64,000 bases of DNA from contig JAAXVL010000010.1 of assembly GCA_013335535.1 (NCBI GenBank), forward strand, positions 1-64,000, written 5' to 3'. Of the stretch, positions 1 to 8,800 are shown piece by piece (positions within the stretch are counted from its first letter, which is position 1; each line of letters begins with the position of its first letter). A program made the translations under genes and the position numbers. The notes beneath the pieces are model-generated. The model made no database searches and was not told the DNA's origin. It worked only from the letters and a program-made list of their open reading frames with translations. The DNA comes from Azonexaceae bacterium. GTDB taxonomy: Bacteria; Pseudomonadota; Gammaproteobacteria; Burkholderiales; Rhodocyclaceae.

Positions 1-120
1 TTCATCGAGGCCGGTGGCGATGCTGATCATCTGGTCGAGGGTCATCAGGTGACGCTTGGGGTGCATGCCATCCCGCAGGGTCATGTCGTGGACGGTGACA
101 GTCTTGCCGCGTAAAGTCAT
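1..120 (-). CDS. mhpE: 4-hydroxy-2-oxovalerate aldolase, N-terminal fragment
   Basis: The gene runs off the left edge; only its first 40 codons are present. They read [20 protein letters not shown] followed by [11 protein letters not shown], the conserved N-terminus of the DmpG/BphI/MhpE aldolase, with the metal-binding LRDG motif at about residues 15-18. The family cleaves 4-hydroxy-2-oxovalerate to pyruvate and acetaldehyde and works as a complex with the acylating acetaldehyde dehydrogenase, whose gene lies 12 bases upstream. The start is set by AAGGAG about 7 bases before the ATG. It is the last gene visible in the mhp-like operon read leftwards. Confidence 0.9.
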   Translation of the reverse strand, partial: MTLRGKTVTVHDMTLRDGMHPKRHLMTLDQMISIATGLDE

Positions 121-132
121 ATTCGGTTCTCC

Positions 133-1044
133 TTAGGCGGTGAGCGGCTCAAGCTTGAGCGCTCCGCTGATGATTTCTTCGGCGAACATTTCCGCCGTAC
201 GGGCCGCCGCAGCGGTCATGATGTCGAGGTTGCCGGCGTAGGTCGGCAGGTAGTCGCCGAGGCCTTCGACTTCGAGGAAGACGGAGACGCGGTTGCCATC
301 GAAGACGGGGCCGTTGACCAGGCGGTAGCCGGGCACGTATTTCTGGACTTCGGCGATCATGGTCATGATCGAGTCGGTGATGCGGGCCTGGTTCGGGGTG
401 TCTTCGGTCAGGCAGTGCACGGTGTCGCGCATCATGAGCGGGGGTTCGGCCGGGTTAATGATGATGATCGCCTTGCCCTTCTGTGCGCCGCCGACCTTCT
501 CGATGGCGCCAGAGGTGGTGCGGGTGAATTCGTCGATGTTCTTGCGGGTGCCGGGGCCGGCGCTCTTTGAAGAAATGGTGGCGACGATCTCGCCGTACTT
601 GACCTTCTGGACGCGGGAGATGGCGGCAACCATGGGAATGGTGGCCTGGCCACCGCAGGTGACCATGTTGACGTTCATCTCGCCCTGGCCGACCAGGGTC
701 TTGAGATTGACCGGCGGCACGCAGAACGGGCCGATGGCGGCGGGCGTCAGGTCGATCATCAGGACGCCGAGTTCGTTGAGCTTGCGGCTGTTCTCGGCAT
801 GTACATAAGCCGAGGTCGCATCGAAGGCGATCTGGACGCCGTCGGCCAGGACGTGCGGCAGCAGGCCGTCGACGCCTTCGGCGGTGACTTTCAGGCCCAT
901 CTCGGCGGCGCGCTTGAGGCCTTCCGATTCAGGGTCGATGCCGACCATCCAGGCCGGTTCGAGGAAGGGGCTGCGTTGCAGTTTGGCCAGCAGGTCGGTG
1001 CCGATGTTGCCGGGGCCGATCAGGGCGCATTTGATTTTTTTCAT
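133..1044 (-). CDS. mhpF: Acetaldehyde dehydrogenase (acylating), MhpF/DmpF type
   Basis: Predicted 303-residue enzyme that oxidises acetaldehyde to acetyl-CoA with NAD+ and CoA, channelled from the neighbouring aldolase. The N-terminus carries a Rossmann nucleotide-binding motif ([13 protein letters not shown], residues about 6-18). The segment [13 protein letters not shown] contains the active-site cysteine (C-GGQ-T), and an [16 protein letters not shown] motif follows; both are characteristic of the family. Two ATGs compete, at 1050 and 1044. GGAG sits 8 bases from the second but only 2 from the first, so 1044 is chosen. Length matches the family (about 300-316 aa). Operon position is between the hydratase and aldolase genes. 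Confidence 0.95.
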   Translation of the reverse strand: MKKIKCALIGPGNIGTDLLAKLQRSPFLEPAWMVGIDPESEGLKRAAEMGLKVTAEGVDGLLPHVLADGVQIAFDATSAYVHAENSRKLNELGVLMIDLTPAAIGPFCVPPVNLKTLVGQGEMNVNMVTCGGQATIPMVAAISRVQKVKYGEIVATISSKSAGPGTRKNIDEFTRTTSGAIEKVGGAQKGKAIIIINPAEPPLMMRDTVHCLTEDTPNQARITDSIMTMIAEVQKYVPGYRLVNGPVFDGNRVSVFLEVEGLGDYLPTYAGNLDIMTAAAARTAEMFAEEIISGALKLEPLTA

Positions 1045-1070
1045 GTTCATTCTCCGTGGGGATATTTGAT

Positions 1071-1862
1071 TCAGGCGAACAGCGCGCTGACCGTGCCCAG
1101 GCCGGCAATGCGGACGTCGAAGCGGTCGGCTTCGGTGACAGCGACCATCGGGCCGAGGGCGCCGGTAAGGACGATGTCGCCGGCCTGTAGCGGACGGCCG
1201 CAGCGGACCATGACATCGGCCAGCCAGATCGCCGCGTTGAGCGGGCTGCCCAGGCAGGCCCGGCCATTGCCGCGCGAGACGATTTCCTCGCCGCGCTTCA
1301 TTTCCATGGCGCATGCGGTGAGATCGACATCGCTCAGCTTCACCGGCCTGCCGCCAAGGACAAAGAGACCGCTGGAGGCGTTGTCGGCTACCGTATCGAG
1401 GAAGCGGATGTTCCAGTTCTCGATGCGGCTGTCGACGATCTCGATGGCCGGCAGCGCGTACTCCGTGGCGCCGATGATGTCGGCGTAGGTGTGGCGCTCG
1501 TGCGTCAGGTCGCGACCGATGACCAGCGCCACTTCGGCTTCCACCTTGGGCTGGATCAGACGGGACAGGGCGACCAGTTCGCCATCGCCCACCGCCATGT
1601 CGGCGAAGAGCATGCCGAAGTCAGGCTGATCGACACCGAGCTGGGCCTGCACGGCCAACGAGGTCAGGCCGATCTTGCGACCGACCAGGCGGCGGCCTTC
1701 GGCCAGCCAGGCCTGGGTGTTGATCTCCTGGACGGCATAGGCGCCATCCTGGGTGGTCAGCGCCAGGCGATCGCGCAGCGGTGCGATGGTCTGGCCGCCG
1801 GCCACCGCTATCTTGAGCAGTGCGGCGGCGGCTTCGGAACTAAGCAGCGCGGCGGCGCCCAT
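1071..1862 (-). CDS. mhpD: 2-oxopent-4-enoate (2-keto-4-pentenoate) hydratase
   Basis: A 263-residue member of the DmpE/MhpD/BphH hydratase family (fumarylacetoacetase-like fold), which hydrates 2-hydroxypenta-2,4-dienoate to 4-hydroxy-2-oxovalerate. Visible family signatures are [17 protein letters not shown] (about 60-76), [10 protein letters not shown] and the [13 protein letters not shown] segment holding acidic metal ligands. The start codon overlaps the stop of the upstream binding-protein gene by one base (TAATG), indicating translational coupling. It supplies the substrate of the aldolase two genes downstream. The hydrolase (MhpC) expected between ring cleavage and this step is not seen next to it. 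Confidence 0.93.
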   Translation of the reverse strand: MGAAALLSSEAAAALLKIAVAGGQTIAPLRDRLALTTQDGAYAVQEINTQAWLAEGRRLVGRKIGLTSLAVQAQLGVDQPDFGMLFADMAVGDGELVALSRLIQPKVEAEVALVIGRDLTHERHTYADIIGATEYALPAIEIVDSRIENWNIRFLDTVADNASSGLFVLGGRPVKLSDVDLTACAMEMKRGEEIVSRGNGRACLGSPLNAAIWLADVMVRCGRPLQAGDIVLTGALGPMVAVTEADRFDVRIAGLGTVSALFA

Positions 1863-2995
1863 TACTTGACCAGCTTCCAGTGATTGTTTTCAACCTTGAT
1901 GAGGACGATGGCGCTGGCGTCGTAGCCGGCGTGATCGGCAGCAGCCATGGAGTAAACACCATTGGTACCGACCAGCTTGTTGCTCTTCTCGATGCCGTCG
2001 CGCAAGGCGGCGCGGAATTCCGGCGTGCCGGCCTTGGTCTTGCCCTTCTGGGCGCCGACGATGGCATTCTGGAGGAGCAACCAGGCATCCCAGGAGGCGC
2101 CGGCAAAGGTCGAGCGGGAGTCCGGGCCATTCTTGGCTTCGAGTTCCTTGACGAAGGCGACGGCATTCTTCTTGGCCGGATGGCTGTCCGGCAGTTGCTC
2201 GGCAACCAGCACCGGGCCGACCGGGATCAGCGCACCTTCGACCGACTTGCCGCCGACACGCAGGAATTCCTTGCTGGTCACACCGTGCGACTGGTAAATC
2301 TTGCCCCTGTAGCCACGTTCGCGCAGGGTGATCTGCGGCATGGCGGCCGGTGTGCCGGAAGCGCCGACGAAGACGACATCCGGCTTGGCCGACAGCACCT
2401 TGAGCACCTGGGCCTGAACGCTCGGGTCGGCGCGGCCGTAACGCTCGCTGGCGACGATGCTGAGCTTGCCTTCGGCGGCCTTGGTCAGCGCCTTCAACAG
2501 CAGTTCGCCCCAGGAATCGGAGAAACCGATGAAGCCGACGGTCTTGGCTCCGCCCTCGACCATGTCGGTGACGATGCGATTGACCATGAGATCGGCCGAC
2601 GGCTCGCTGCGGAAGATGTAGCCGCGCTTGTCGCCGGAGACATCGAGCGGGGCGACCGAGATCATCGGCGTCTTTTCCGTGTTGGCGACGTCGGCCATGG
2701 CGGTGGCGGTGCTGATCAGGTTGGGGCCGAGGATGGCGTCAACCTTGTCTTCGGAAATCAGCTTGCGCACGTTCTTGACGGCATTGGTCGGGTCGGTGCC
2801 ATCATCGAGCAGGATGAAATTGATCTTCTCGCCGCCGACCGTGCTCGGGAACAGGGCGATGGCTTTCTTGGTCTCGGCGCCGAGGGCGGCGGCCGGACCG
2901 GTCAGGGAGGCGATGACGCCGACGTTGATGTCGGCAAGGGCCGGGGCGGCGGCCAGGGCGGCGATGGTCAGGGCAAGCAGCTTGTTCGGTTTCAT
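1862..2995 (-). CDS. ABC-type substrate-binding protein (LivK / type I periplasmic fold)
   Basis: Predicted 377-residue secreted protein: a signal peptide ([21 protein letters not shown]) is followed at once by [18 protein letters not shown], the usual start of a type I periplasmic binding domain of the branched-chain amino acid/aromatic uptake class. It resembles LivK-like receptors embedded in aromatic catabolic operons. No permease or ATPase gene is adjacent, so it either borrows a transporter elsewhere or its partners lie outside the window. GAGGAGA 6 bases before the ATG at 2995 fixes the start; a longer in-frame reading from 3034 lacks this. Being inside the operon suggests the pathway substrate or an analogue is its ligand (inference). 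Confidence 0.85.
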   Translation of the reverse strand: MKPNKLLALTIAALAAAPALADINVGVIASLTGPAAALGAETKKAIALFPSTVGGEKINFILLDDGTDPTNAVKNVRKLISEDKVDAILGPNLISTATAMADVANTEKTPMISVAPLDVSGDKRGYIFRSEPSADLMVNRIVTDMVEGGAKTVGFIGFSDSWGELLLKALTKAAEGKLSIVASERYGRADPSVQAQVLKVLSAKPDVVFVGASGTPAAMPQITLRERGYRGKIYQSHGVTSKEFLRVGGKSVEGALIPVGPVLVAEQLPDSHPAKKNAVAFVKELEAKNGPDSRSTFAGASWDAWLLLQNAIVGAQKGKTKAGTPEFRAALRDGIEKSNKLVGTNGVYSMAAADHAGYDASAIVLIKVENNHWKLVK

Positions 2996-3040
2996 TTTAT
3001 TGTCTCCTCGTTGGGGTAGCGGATACATCGTCATTGCGGC

Positions 3041-3592
3041 TTATTGCGGAATGCGGCGGAAGGCGCCGTTCAGGTAGATCAGGGCTTCGCCATCGTTGCG
3101 TTCGCATGTGGCGAGCACTTCGCACAGGAAGGCGTTGTGCGTGCTTTCGTCAAAGACCTTGATTACGCGGCAGTCGAAATTGGCCAGCGCGCCATCCAGC
3201 GTCGGCGCTCCGGTTACCAGTTCGCGCCAGCCGCCGTACTGGAAACGGGCATCGCCATGCACCTCCTTGATCATGCCGGCGAAGGCCTTGGCGACCTCCT
3301 CCTGCTCGCCGGCCAGGACGTTGATACAGAGGGCGCCGCTGTTCAGGACGACTTCGCTGGCCGCGACGTTCTTGTTGACGAAGACGACCAGGCGGGGCGG
3401 GTCGGCCGTCACCGAACAGACGGCGGTAGCGGTCAGGCCGGCCCGAGTCTCGCCATCGCGGGCGGTGATGATGGTGACGCCGACGGCGAAGTGGCGCATG
3501 CCATAGCGGTGGTCGTCCGCGCTCACGGTCGGCAAGGCGGCCAGTTTGGCGTCGGGCTGCCAGTCGAGCAGCTGGTTGATTTTCTGGTTCAT
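3041..3592 (-). CDS. Flavin reductase component of two-component monooxygenase
   Basis: A 183-residue protein of the flavin-reductase-like (FMN-binding split barrel) family. The motifs FAVGVTIITA, GLTATAVCSVTADPPRLVVFVNK and GALCINVL are typical of HpaC/HsaB-type reductases that deliver reduced FMN or FAD to a partner oxygenase. The partner is almost certainly the acyl-CoA-dehydrogenase-fold oxygenase whose gene ends 10 bases upstream. The start at 3592 opens MNQKINQLLDW; upstream in-frame codons are proline/arginine-rich and unlike the family. Cytoplasmic; it would use NADH (inference from family). Confidence 0.88.
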   Translation of the reverse strand: MNQKINQLLDWQPDAKLAALPTVSADDHRYGMRHFAVGVTIITARDGETRAGLTATAVCSVTADPPRLVVFVNKNVAASEVVLNSGALCINVLAGEQEEVAKAFAGMIKEVHGDARFQYGGWRELVTGAPTLDGALANFDCRVIKVFDESTHNAFLCEVLATCERNDGEALIYLNGAFRRIPQ

Positions 3593-3602
3593 CGCCCCGG
3601 CC

Positions 3603-4826
3603 TCACTGGTACTGCGCGGTCGCCGCCGGCTTGGCGCCAAACGGATTGGGTTGCGGCAGCGGGTTGCCGAGCAGGTGGCCGCCGAGGAGGTCGCCGATGT
3701 TGTCCTGGTTCTGCGTGATGTGGTTGGCGCCGACCAGGATGTCGCGCATCTGGCGCTGCATCGGGCAGTTCATCCAGACGCCGCGGGTCGAGGTCTTCTT
3801 GAAGATCATGTGGGCAGCCTCGAAGCACTCGCCGCCGGTGAACTGGTTGGTGGCAAAGTGGCGGATGCGGGCCTCGAGTGGAACGAGCTGGCCCTTGGAC
3901 GCATAGCGCCAGGCTTCCTCGGTGTTCTGGATGACGCGGGCCGAGGCACCGACGATCTTGGCGTAGGCTTCGCCGAGCTTGCCCTTGATGAAGGGGTCGT
4001 TCACCGCAGCGCCGACGGCCTGGTTGATGTTCTGGCGCGGCACCATGTGCTCGATGTAGAGATCGGCCATGCCGCGCGCCATGCCGATGATGACTGACGA
4101 GACGGCAGCGTAGAAGACGTAGAAGAACGGCATCTTGTAGAGGTTCTCGACGTGACCGTGCGAGTCGTCGCCGTAGGCGCCGATGACGTGGCTGCGATAG
4201 TCAGGCACGAAGACGTTCTTGAGGACCAGCTTCTTGCTGCCGGTGCCGGCCAGGCCGACCACGAACCAGTCGTCGACGATGGTGAAGTCGTTGCGCTGGA
4301 TCCAGAAGGAACGGAAAACGAGTTCGCCGTTTTCCTCGACCCGGCCGCCGACAAAGGCGCCCCCGGCGGCGTGATCGCAGCCGCTGGAAGTCAGCCATTC
4401 GCCGTTCAGCGTGTAACCGCCTTCGGACTTCGCCACCGTGCCGAAAGGTGCATAGGAAGAGGAAACCAGCTGGGTATTGTCATCGCCCCACAACTCGTCG
4501 CCGACCTGGGTCGGCAGCAGGCCAATTTCAAACGGATGGACGCCAAGCACCATGACGTTCCAGGCGCTGGACGGGCAGCCACGGGCCAGTTCCATGAGGA
4601 CGCGGTTCAGCACGTTGGGATTCATCTCGTAGCCGCCCCAGCGCTTCGGCTGGAGAATCTTGAAGAAGCCGGCATCCTTGAAGGCCAGGATGGTTTCCGT
4701 CGGCACCATGCGGGCCTTTTCGCATTCCTCGGCACGGGCGCGCAGCATGGGAATCAGGTCGTGGGCACGCTGGACGATTTCGTCCTCGGTCGGGATCTGG
4801 ACTTCAAACTTTTCGATCTTGCTCAT
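3603..4826 (-). CDS. Flavin-dependent monooxygenase, oxygenase component (HsaA/HpaH-like, acyl-CoA dehydrogenase fold)
   Basis: A 407-residue class D flavoprotein hydroxylase. It has acyl-CoA dehydrogenase-like architecture: an N-terminal helical domain (to about 115), a central beta domain (GGYTLNGEWLTSSGCDHA about 137-152) and a C-terminal helical bundle ending QNQDNIGDLLGGHLLG. These features fit HsaA, HpaH/C2-type and similar two-component hydroxylases rather than true dehydrogenases. Located directly after the extradiol dioxygenase gene and before its flavin reductase, it probably ortho-hydroxylates a phenolic substrate to the catechol cleaved by MhpB. In the E. coli mhp pathway this step uses the single-component MhpA, which is absent here. 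AGGAG precedes the ATG. The exact substrate is not shown by the sequence. Confidence 0.85.
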   Translation of the reverse strand: MSKIEKFEVQIPTEDEIVQRAHDLIPMLRARAEECEKARMVPTETILAFKDAGFFKILQPKRWGGYEMNPNVLNRVLMELARGCPSSAWNVMVLGVHPFEIGLLPTQVGDELWGDDNTQLVSSSYAPFGTVAKSEGGYTLNGEWLTSSGCDHAAGGAFVGGRVEENGELVFRSFWIQRNDFTIVDDWFVVGLAGTGSKKLVLKNVFVPDYRSHVIGAYGDDSHGHVENLYKMPFFYVFYAAVSSVIIGMARGMADLYIEHMVPRQNINQAVGAAVNDPFIKGKLGEAYAKIVGASARVIQNTEEAWRYASKGQLVPLEARIRHFATNQFTGGECFEAAHMIFKKTSTRGVWMNCPMQRQMRDILVGANHITQNQDNIGDLLGGHLLGNPLPQPNPFGAKPAATAQYQ

Positions 4827-4859
4827 GTTGGGACTCCTAATATTGGAAAAAATGTCTGT

Positions 4860-5801
4860 TTAAGCTTTGGTTTCGGCGCTGATCACGCCGTAGCCGGCAA
4901 TCCACTCGTTGATCGGACGGTAGTAGTCCTGGCGAGCGTTGTAGGAACCCGCGGCGCCCAGGGCCGAGAAAGCGGCGACCCAGGTGCGGATCTCGTGCGT
5001 CGAGCGGCCCGCGGCGCGGGAGATTTCCTCGATCTTGAAGTTGTCTATTTCAGCCAGGCGGCCTTCCACTAGCAGGTCCATGAAAGCCAGATCCCATTCG
5101 GTATTGAGCGGCGTCAGGGGGCATTCCGGTGTGCCGAAGATCTTGCCGGTGGCGAGGGTGCGTGCCTGGCGGGCGGCGCGGAATTCGGGCGTCGGGTTGC
5201 GGCCGGCAATCAGGAAGTTGGCGACGTCTTCCGGCGCATCGGCCAGCAGGGGTACCGGTGGCTCATGCGAGAGGCCGCCGGTGCCGAGGATCAGCACGCG
5301 CTTGTTGAGCTTGGCGACAAACTGTCCAACCGCTTCGCCGAGCTTGCGAATGCGGCGATAGGGGCCGAAGGGCGGCGCCACCGAGTTGATGATGATGGGA
5401 ATCACCGGGTAGCGGGTCAGGCTGCCAGTCAGTTCTTCCAACGTCTGGGTGCAGCCGTGGTCGACCTGCAGGCGGTGCGAAATCGCGATATCGAGGTCGC
5501 TGTCCAGGATGAACTTCGCCATTTCCAGGGCCAGGTCCTTGTCCACCGAAAGCGGGCCGGGCAAGGTCTGGTAGTCGGCGACCGAGTCGGCAGCCGTGGC
5601 GATGACGAAGGGCGGCATCAGGTCGTAGAACAGGCCGTTGTAGTGGTCCGGCGCGAAGACGACGATCAGCTCGGGATCGAAGGCCTCGACTTCAGCCCGC
5701 GACTTGGCGAGAATGGCATCGACTTCCCGGACGACGTCGGCACCGGGATCGTTGAGGCCACGCAGCGGGGTGTGCGACAGGCATTTCAGCTTGATGCTCA
5801 T
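4860..5801 (-). CDS. mhpB: 2,3-dihydroxyphenylpropionate 1,2-dioxygenase-like extradiol dioxygenase
   Basis: A 313-residue LigB-superfamily (class III) extradiol ring-cleavage dioxygenase. CLSHTPLRG at residues 7-15 carries the N-terminal histidine; FAPDHYNGLFYDLMPPF (about 48-64), VDHGCTQTLEELTG and GGLSHEPPVP are the conserved Fe(II) and active-site segments of MhpB. The C-terminus (STHEIRTWVAAFSALGA and YYRPINEWIAGYG) also closely matches E. coli MhpB as I recall it. It cleaves 2,3-dihydroxyphenylpropionate or a close analogue with Fe(II). It is the first full-length gene of the operon; AGGAG lies 6 bases before the ATG. Confidence 0.92.
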   Translation of the reverse strand: MSIKLKCLSHTPLRGLNDPGADVVREVDAILAKSRAEVEAFDPELIVVFAPDHYNGLFYDLMPPFVIATAADSVADYQTLPGPLSVDKDLALEMAKFILDSDLDIAISHRLQVDHGCTQTLEELTGSLTRYPVIPIIINSVAPPFGPYRRIRKLGEAVGQFVAKLNKRVLILGTGGLSHEPPVPLLADAPEDVANFLIAGRNPTPEFRAARQARTLATGKIFGTPECPLTPLNTEWDLAFMDLLVEGRLAEIDNFKIEEISRAAGRSTHEIRTWVAAFSALGAAGSYNARQDYYRPINEWIAGYGVISAETKA

Positions 5802-5901
5802 GAATGCTCCTAATTTGCGGATTCAGGCAAGCCGCTCCCGTCGGGAAGCCTTATGTTCCCGAGCGCAAGGGCCGAATTGTTTGGTTTCGAAGGACCGGGA
5901 C

Positions 5902-5955
5902 TTATTGCCCGCGTCGTGCCAGGGGTTGGCCGGTGTCCAGTTCGCGATCAATCAT
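5902..5955 (-). CDS. Possible 17-residue leader ORF upstream of mhpB
   Basis: A short reading frame MIDRELDTGQPLARRGQ with GGAG placed 6 bases before its ATG, located between the divergent promoter region and mhpB (82 bases downstream). No homology is recognised. The spacer between it and mhpB can fold (CGCTCGGGAA against TTCCCGACGGGAGCG, about 5832-5864). It could be a leader peptide, a vestige of a removed gene, or noise. Confidence 0.3.
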   Translation of the reverse strand: MIDRELDTGQPLARRGQ

Positions 5956-6029
5956 TTTTGTCTCCGTGTCGTTTTAGTTGGTGAAGCCATTCTAGGGAGA
6001 TGCAAGAGGCAATGAAAATTTATCTCCCG

Positions 6030-6053
6030 AATGTTCACTAAATGCACAACATT
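6030..6053. promoter_or_regulatory. Candidate MhpR operator in the divergent mhpR-mhpB promoter region
   Basis: An inverted repeat AATGTT-N12-AACATT sits 37 bases upstream of the mhpR start, inside an AT-rich tract that is the likeliest promoter site for both directions. IclR-family activators such as MhpR bind imperfect palindromes in the intergenic region of divergently transcribed targets. Assignment is inference; no -35/-10 pair was assigned with confidence. Confidence 0.4.
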
Positions 6054-6089
6054 GTTTTTAAAATAAATTATCTGTAAAAATCGGAGAAA

Positions 6090-6908
6090 ATGATGCGTCC
6101 GTCGAGCGGAGCCACCTACCCGCATGTACAGGGTCTGAGTCGCGGGCTGGCCATCCTGCATGCCATCAATCTCTCGCCGGAAGGCTGGGCGAGCATCGCC
6201 GGCCTGAGCGCCACCACCGGCCTGCACCGGACGACCGTGCGCCGCCTGCTCGAGACACTGCAGGCCGAAGGCTATGTCCGACGCAGCGTTTCCGACGACA
6301 GCTACCGCCTGAACCAGAAGATCCGCCAGCTCAGCGATGGCTTTACAGATGACGAATGGATCTCGGAAATCGCCAACCCGGTGCTCGGCGAATTGCTGCA
6401 AAAGGTCGTCTGGCCTTCCGACCTGTGCACACTCGACGGCGACAGCATGCTGGTTCGCGAAACGACGCATCGCTTCAGCCCCCTTTCCTTCCATCGGGCG
6501 ATGATCCGCCAGCGCATGCCGGTTTTATTCACCTCGGCCGGCCGGGCCTATCTGGCCTACTGCAGCGACGAGGAACGCCAGCAGGTGCTGCGCCTGTTGG
6601 TCGCCGGCAACGACGAACAGGCAAACTTCGCCCGCAATCGCGTCCTGGTCGATCAGATGCTGGAAAAGGTACGGCGCCAGGGCTATTCGGGCAACGAAGG
6701 CGAATGGAATCAGCAGGCGAAGATCGCCGCCATCGCCATGCCGGTGCGCCACAAAGGGAATGTGCTGGCTTCGATCAACGTTGTTTTCCTCAAGAAGGCC
6801 ATGTTCGTTGCCGAGGCCGCCGAACGCTACCTTCCCGACCTGAAGGCAGCCGTGGAGAAGATCGAGAAACGGTTGGACGAAAGCGATGTCCTGCTTGCGA
6901 TGAAATAG
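6090..6908 (+). CDS. mhpR: IclR-family transcriptional activator, MhpR type
   Basis: A 272-residue regulator. The N-terminal winged helix carries LHRTTVRRLLETLQAEGYVR at about residues 48-67, followed by DDSYRLNQKIRQLSDGF; both are nearly identical in pattern to E. coli MhpR. The C-terminal IclR effector domain follows (VVWPSDLCTLDGDSMLVRET, about 107-126; LSFHRAMIRQRMPVLFTSAGR). It is divergent from the mhpB operon, the expected arrangement for an inducer-dependent activator of phenylpropionate degradation. GGAG is 3 bases before the first ATG and 6 before the adjacent second ATG (6093), so the true start could be either. Confidence 0.9.
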   Translation: MMRPSSGATYPHVQGLSRGLAILHAINLSPEGWASIAGLSATTGLHRTTVRRLLETLQAEGYVRRSVSDDSYRLNQKIRQLSDGFTDDEWISEIANPVLGELLQKVVWPSDLCTLDGDSMLVRETTHRFSPLSFHRAMIRQRMPVLFTSAGRAYLAYCSDEERQQVLRLLVAGNDEQANFARNRVLVDQMLEKVRRQGYSGNEGEWNQQAKIAAIAMPVRHKGNVLASINVVFLKKAMFVAEAAERYLPDLKAAVEKIEKRLDESDVLLAMK

Positions 6909-7365
6909 TTCGCAGCACAACCCCACATCGCAAGGGGGGACCTAGCTATTGCCCGAGGAAAACCTAGCTGAAATTTCCTACCGTTATCGCTATAAGTTCA
7001 ATAACTTAGAATTCCTGAGGGTGTCCGGCTTTAGTCTTGATACTGCTCCTGATCATCTGCAATACGACGTATCGCAGGTGAGACGATTAATAATTTTGAC
7101 TGCCCGTTTGCTGCGCTGAGTGACCGATGCGCAAGAGATACCGGACGTTTAACTACGGAAGGTTTTAGCGGCGGCAGCTGCCGTTCCGCTCGAACTGGTC
7201 AAGTTGATGATTTCGTCCGATCAGATCGGATGCGATTCAGTGGTCAACGCAGCGCGATTTCGCAAACCCATCTGTTCCTATAAAAAACAATCAAATCTGA
7301 ATCTGCTCCTGTTTTTGCCGCAATGATCTACTCCCCACTCGTCATCATCGAGTGGGAAAAGTCGC
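6909..7365. other. Intergenic region between mhpR and ccoG
   Basis: A 457-base spacer with no convincing gene and AT-richer than its flanks. It must hold the ccoG promoter. I see no clear TTGAT-N4-ATCAA (FNR/Anr) box. The only well-formed element is the hairpin at 7334-7356. Confidence 0.6.
7334..7356 (+). promoter_or_regulatory. Hairpin overlapping the ccoG ribosome-binding region
   Basis: CCCACTCG-TCATCAT-CGAGTGGG is a perfect 8-bp stem with a 7-base loop, ending 9 bases before the ccoG ATG. Its 3' arm (GAGTGGG) contains the only Shine-Dalgarno-like purines near the start, so in mRNA it could mask the ribosome-binding site. Confidence 0.5.
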
Positions 7366-8730
7366 ATGAGCCAGGTCGTCAGCAAGGTACGCGCCGCCAA
7401 ACTGGAGTTGTACCGCAAGCAGGGAAAAATCCACGCCAAGGCCGTTGATGGGCGTTTCAACCGGCTGCGCTGGCTCATGGTGTGGCTCACGCAAGGCATT
7501 TTCTACGGCCTGTGCTGGCTGACCTGGGATGTTTCCGGTCAACTGCGCCAGGCCGTGTTGTTCGACATCGCCCATGAAAAGCTCTACCTGTTCGGCCTCG
7601 TCCTCTGGCCGCAGGACGCCCTGCTGCTCGCCCTGGTGCTGCTCATCGCGGCGACCGGGCTGTTCCTCGTCACGGCGCTGGCCGGCCGGCTGTTCTGCGG
7701 TTTCGCCTGCCCGCAAACGGTGTACACCAGCATTTTCACGTGGATCGAAAACCGGATCGAAGGCGACCACCTGGCGCGCCTGCAACTCGATCAAGGGCCC
7801 TGGACGGCGCAAAAGGTGCTGACCAAAGGCAGCAAGCACCTGATCTGGTTGCTGATCGCCAGCTGGACGGCAATCACCTTCGTCGGCTACTTCACGCCGA
7901 TCCGCGAACTGCTACCGAACATTCCGGGCTGGAACGTCGGGCCGTGGGAAGGCTTCTGGCTGATCTTCTACGCCGCCTTCACCTACGTTCAGGCCGGGCT
8001 GGCGCGCGAAGCCGTCTGCCAGCACATGTGCCCGTACTCGCGCTTCCAGGGCGTCATGTTCGACCCGGCAACGCGCTCGGTCAGCTACGATCAGGCACGC
8101 GGCGAACCGCGTCGGGCTAGCGGCGATGCCAAGGCCGGCGATTGCATCGATTGCGGCATCTGCGTCCAGGTCTGCCCGACCGGCATCGACATCCGCGACG
8201 GCCTGCAATACGAGTGCATCAACTGCGGCCTGTGCATCGACGCCTGCGATCAGGTCATGACGCGCATCGGCAGTCCGACCGAGCTCATCCGCTTTGCGCC
8301 GATGACCGCGACGAACACGGCCTGGCACCGACGCCCGCGCGTATTGAGCTATGCCCTGCTCCTGCTGGTGCTCGTCGCGCTGGGCGTGTGGACGGTGGAC
8401 CAGCGTTCGCTGCTGCGCGTCGATATCCTGCGTGACCGCAATGTGCTTTCCCGTGAAACGGCCGATGGCCGCATCGAAAACGCCTACCAGTTGCAGGTCA
8501 TGAACCTGACCGAAACGGCCCAGCACTATGGTGTCCGTCTAGACGGCGACAGCCCGGTCGAGATCGTTGGCAAGCCGACGATCACGGTCGAAGCCGGCAG
8601 CATAGCCCCGCTGCAAGTCACGCTATCGGCTGACGCTTCTGCACTGCCACGGGGATCGCATGCTGTCGCCTTCCATGTGTTTTCCGGAGAAATGCGGACC
8701 CGCGAGAGCAGCACCTTCCGAATGCCCTGA
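7366..8730 (+). CDS. ccoG: Cytochrome c oxidase accessory protein CcoG (RdxA/FixG family)
   Basis: A 454-residue membrane iron-sulfur protein needed for assembly or copper supply of cbb3-type oxidase. Transmembrane stretches occur near residues 36-55, 76-105, 160-175, 195-210 and 325-345. A CGFACPQTVY motif follows the second. Two ferredoxin-like 4Fe-4S clusters are at CIDCGICVQVCP (about 261-272) and CINCGLCIDACD (about 284-295). The C-terminal periplasmic domain (from about 350) is the Ig-like FixG/CcoG tail. Length fits the family (about 450-480). The ccoNOP and ccoS/I genes are not adjacent. Confidence 0.95.
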   Translation: MSQVVSKVRAAKLELYRKQGKIHAKAVDGRFNRLRWLMVWLTQGIFYGLCWLTWDVSGQLRQAVLFDIAHEKLYLFGLVLWPQDALLLALVLLIAATGLFLVTALAGRLFCGFACPQTVYTSIFTWIENRIEGDHLARLQLDQGPWTAQKVLTKGSKHLIWLLIASWTAITFVGYFTPIRELLPNIPGWNVGPWEGFWLIFYAAFTYVQAGLAREAVCQHMCPYSRFQGVMFDPATRSVSYDQARGEPRRASGDAKAGDCIDCGICVQVCPTGIDIRDGLQYECINCGLCIDACDQVMTRIGSPTELIRFAPMTATNTAWHRRPRVLSYALLLLVLVALGVWTVDQRSLLRVDILRDRNVLSRETADGRIENAYQLQVMNLTETAQHYGVRLDGDSPVEIVGKPTITVEAGSIAPLQVTLSADASALPRGSHAVAFHVFSGEMRTRESSTFRMP

Positions 8731-8731
8731 G

Positions 8732-8800
8732 ATGGCACCGCTCAACCCGTCGCTCAAGCACCTGCGGCGGGAAATTGCCCGGCGCGAGCAACAGCACTAA
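8732..8800 (+). CDS. Possible 22-residue ORF after ccoG
   Basis: Frame [21 protein letters not shown] plus H begins one base after the ccoG stop and overlaps the convergent def stop. It is basic and helical in character with no clear ribosome-binding site other than possible coupling to ccoG. It may be spurious. Confidence 0.25.
   Translation: MAPLNPSLKHLRREIARREQQH

Noticed and set aside
1880..3019. 379-codon open frame on the plus strand
   Set aside because: It is antisense to the binding-protein gene, which has a signal peptide, ribosome-binding site and family motifs. The frame is a GC-rich shadow with Gly/Ala/Asp-rich, motif-free translation.
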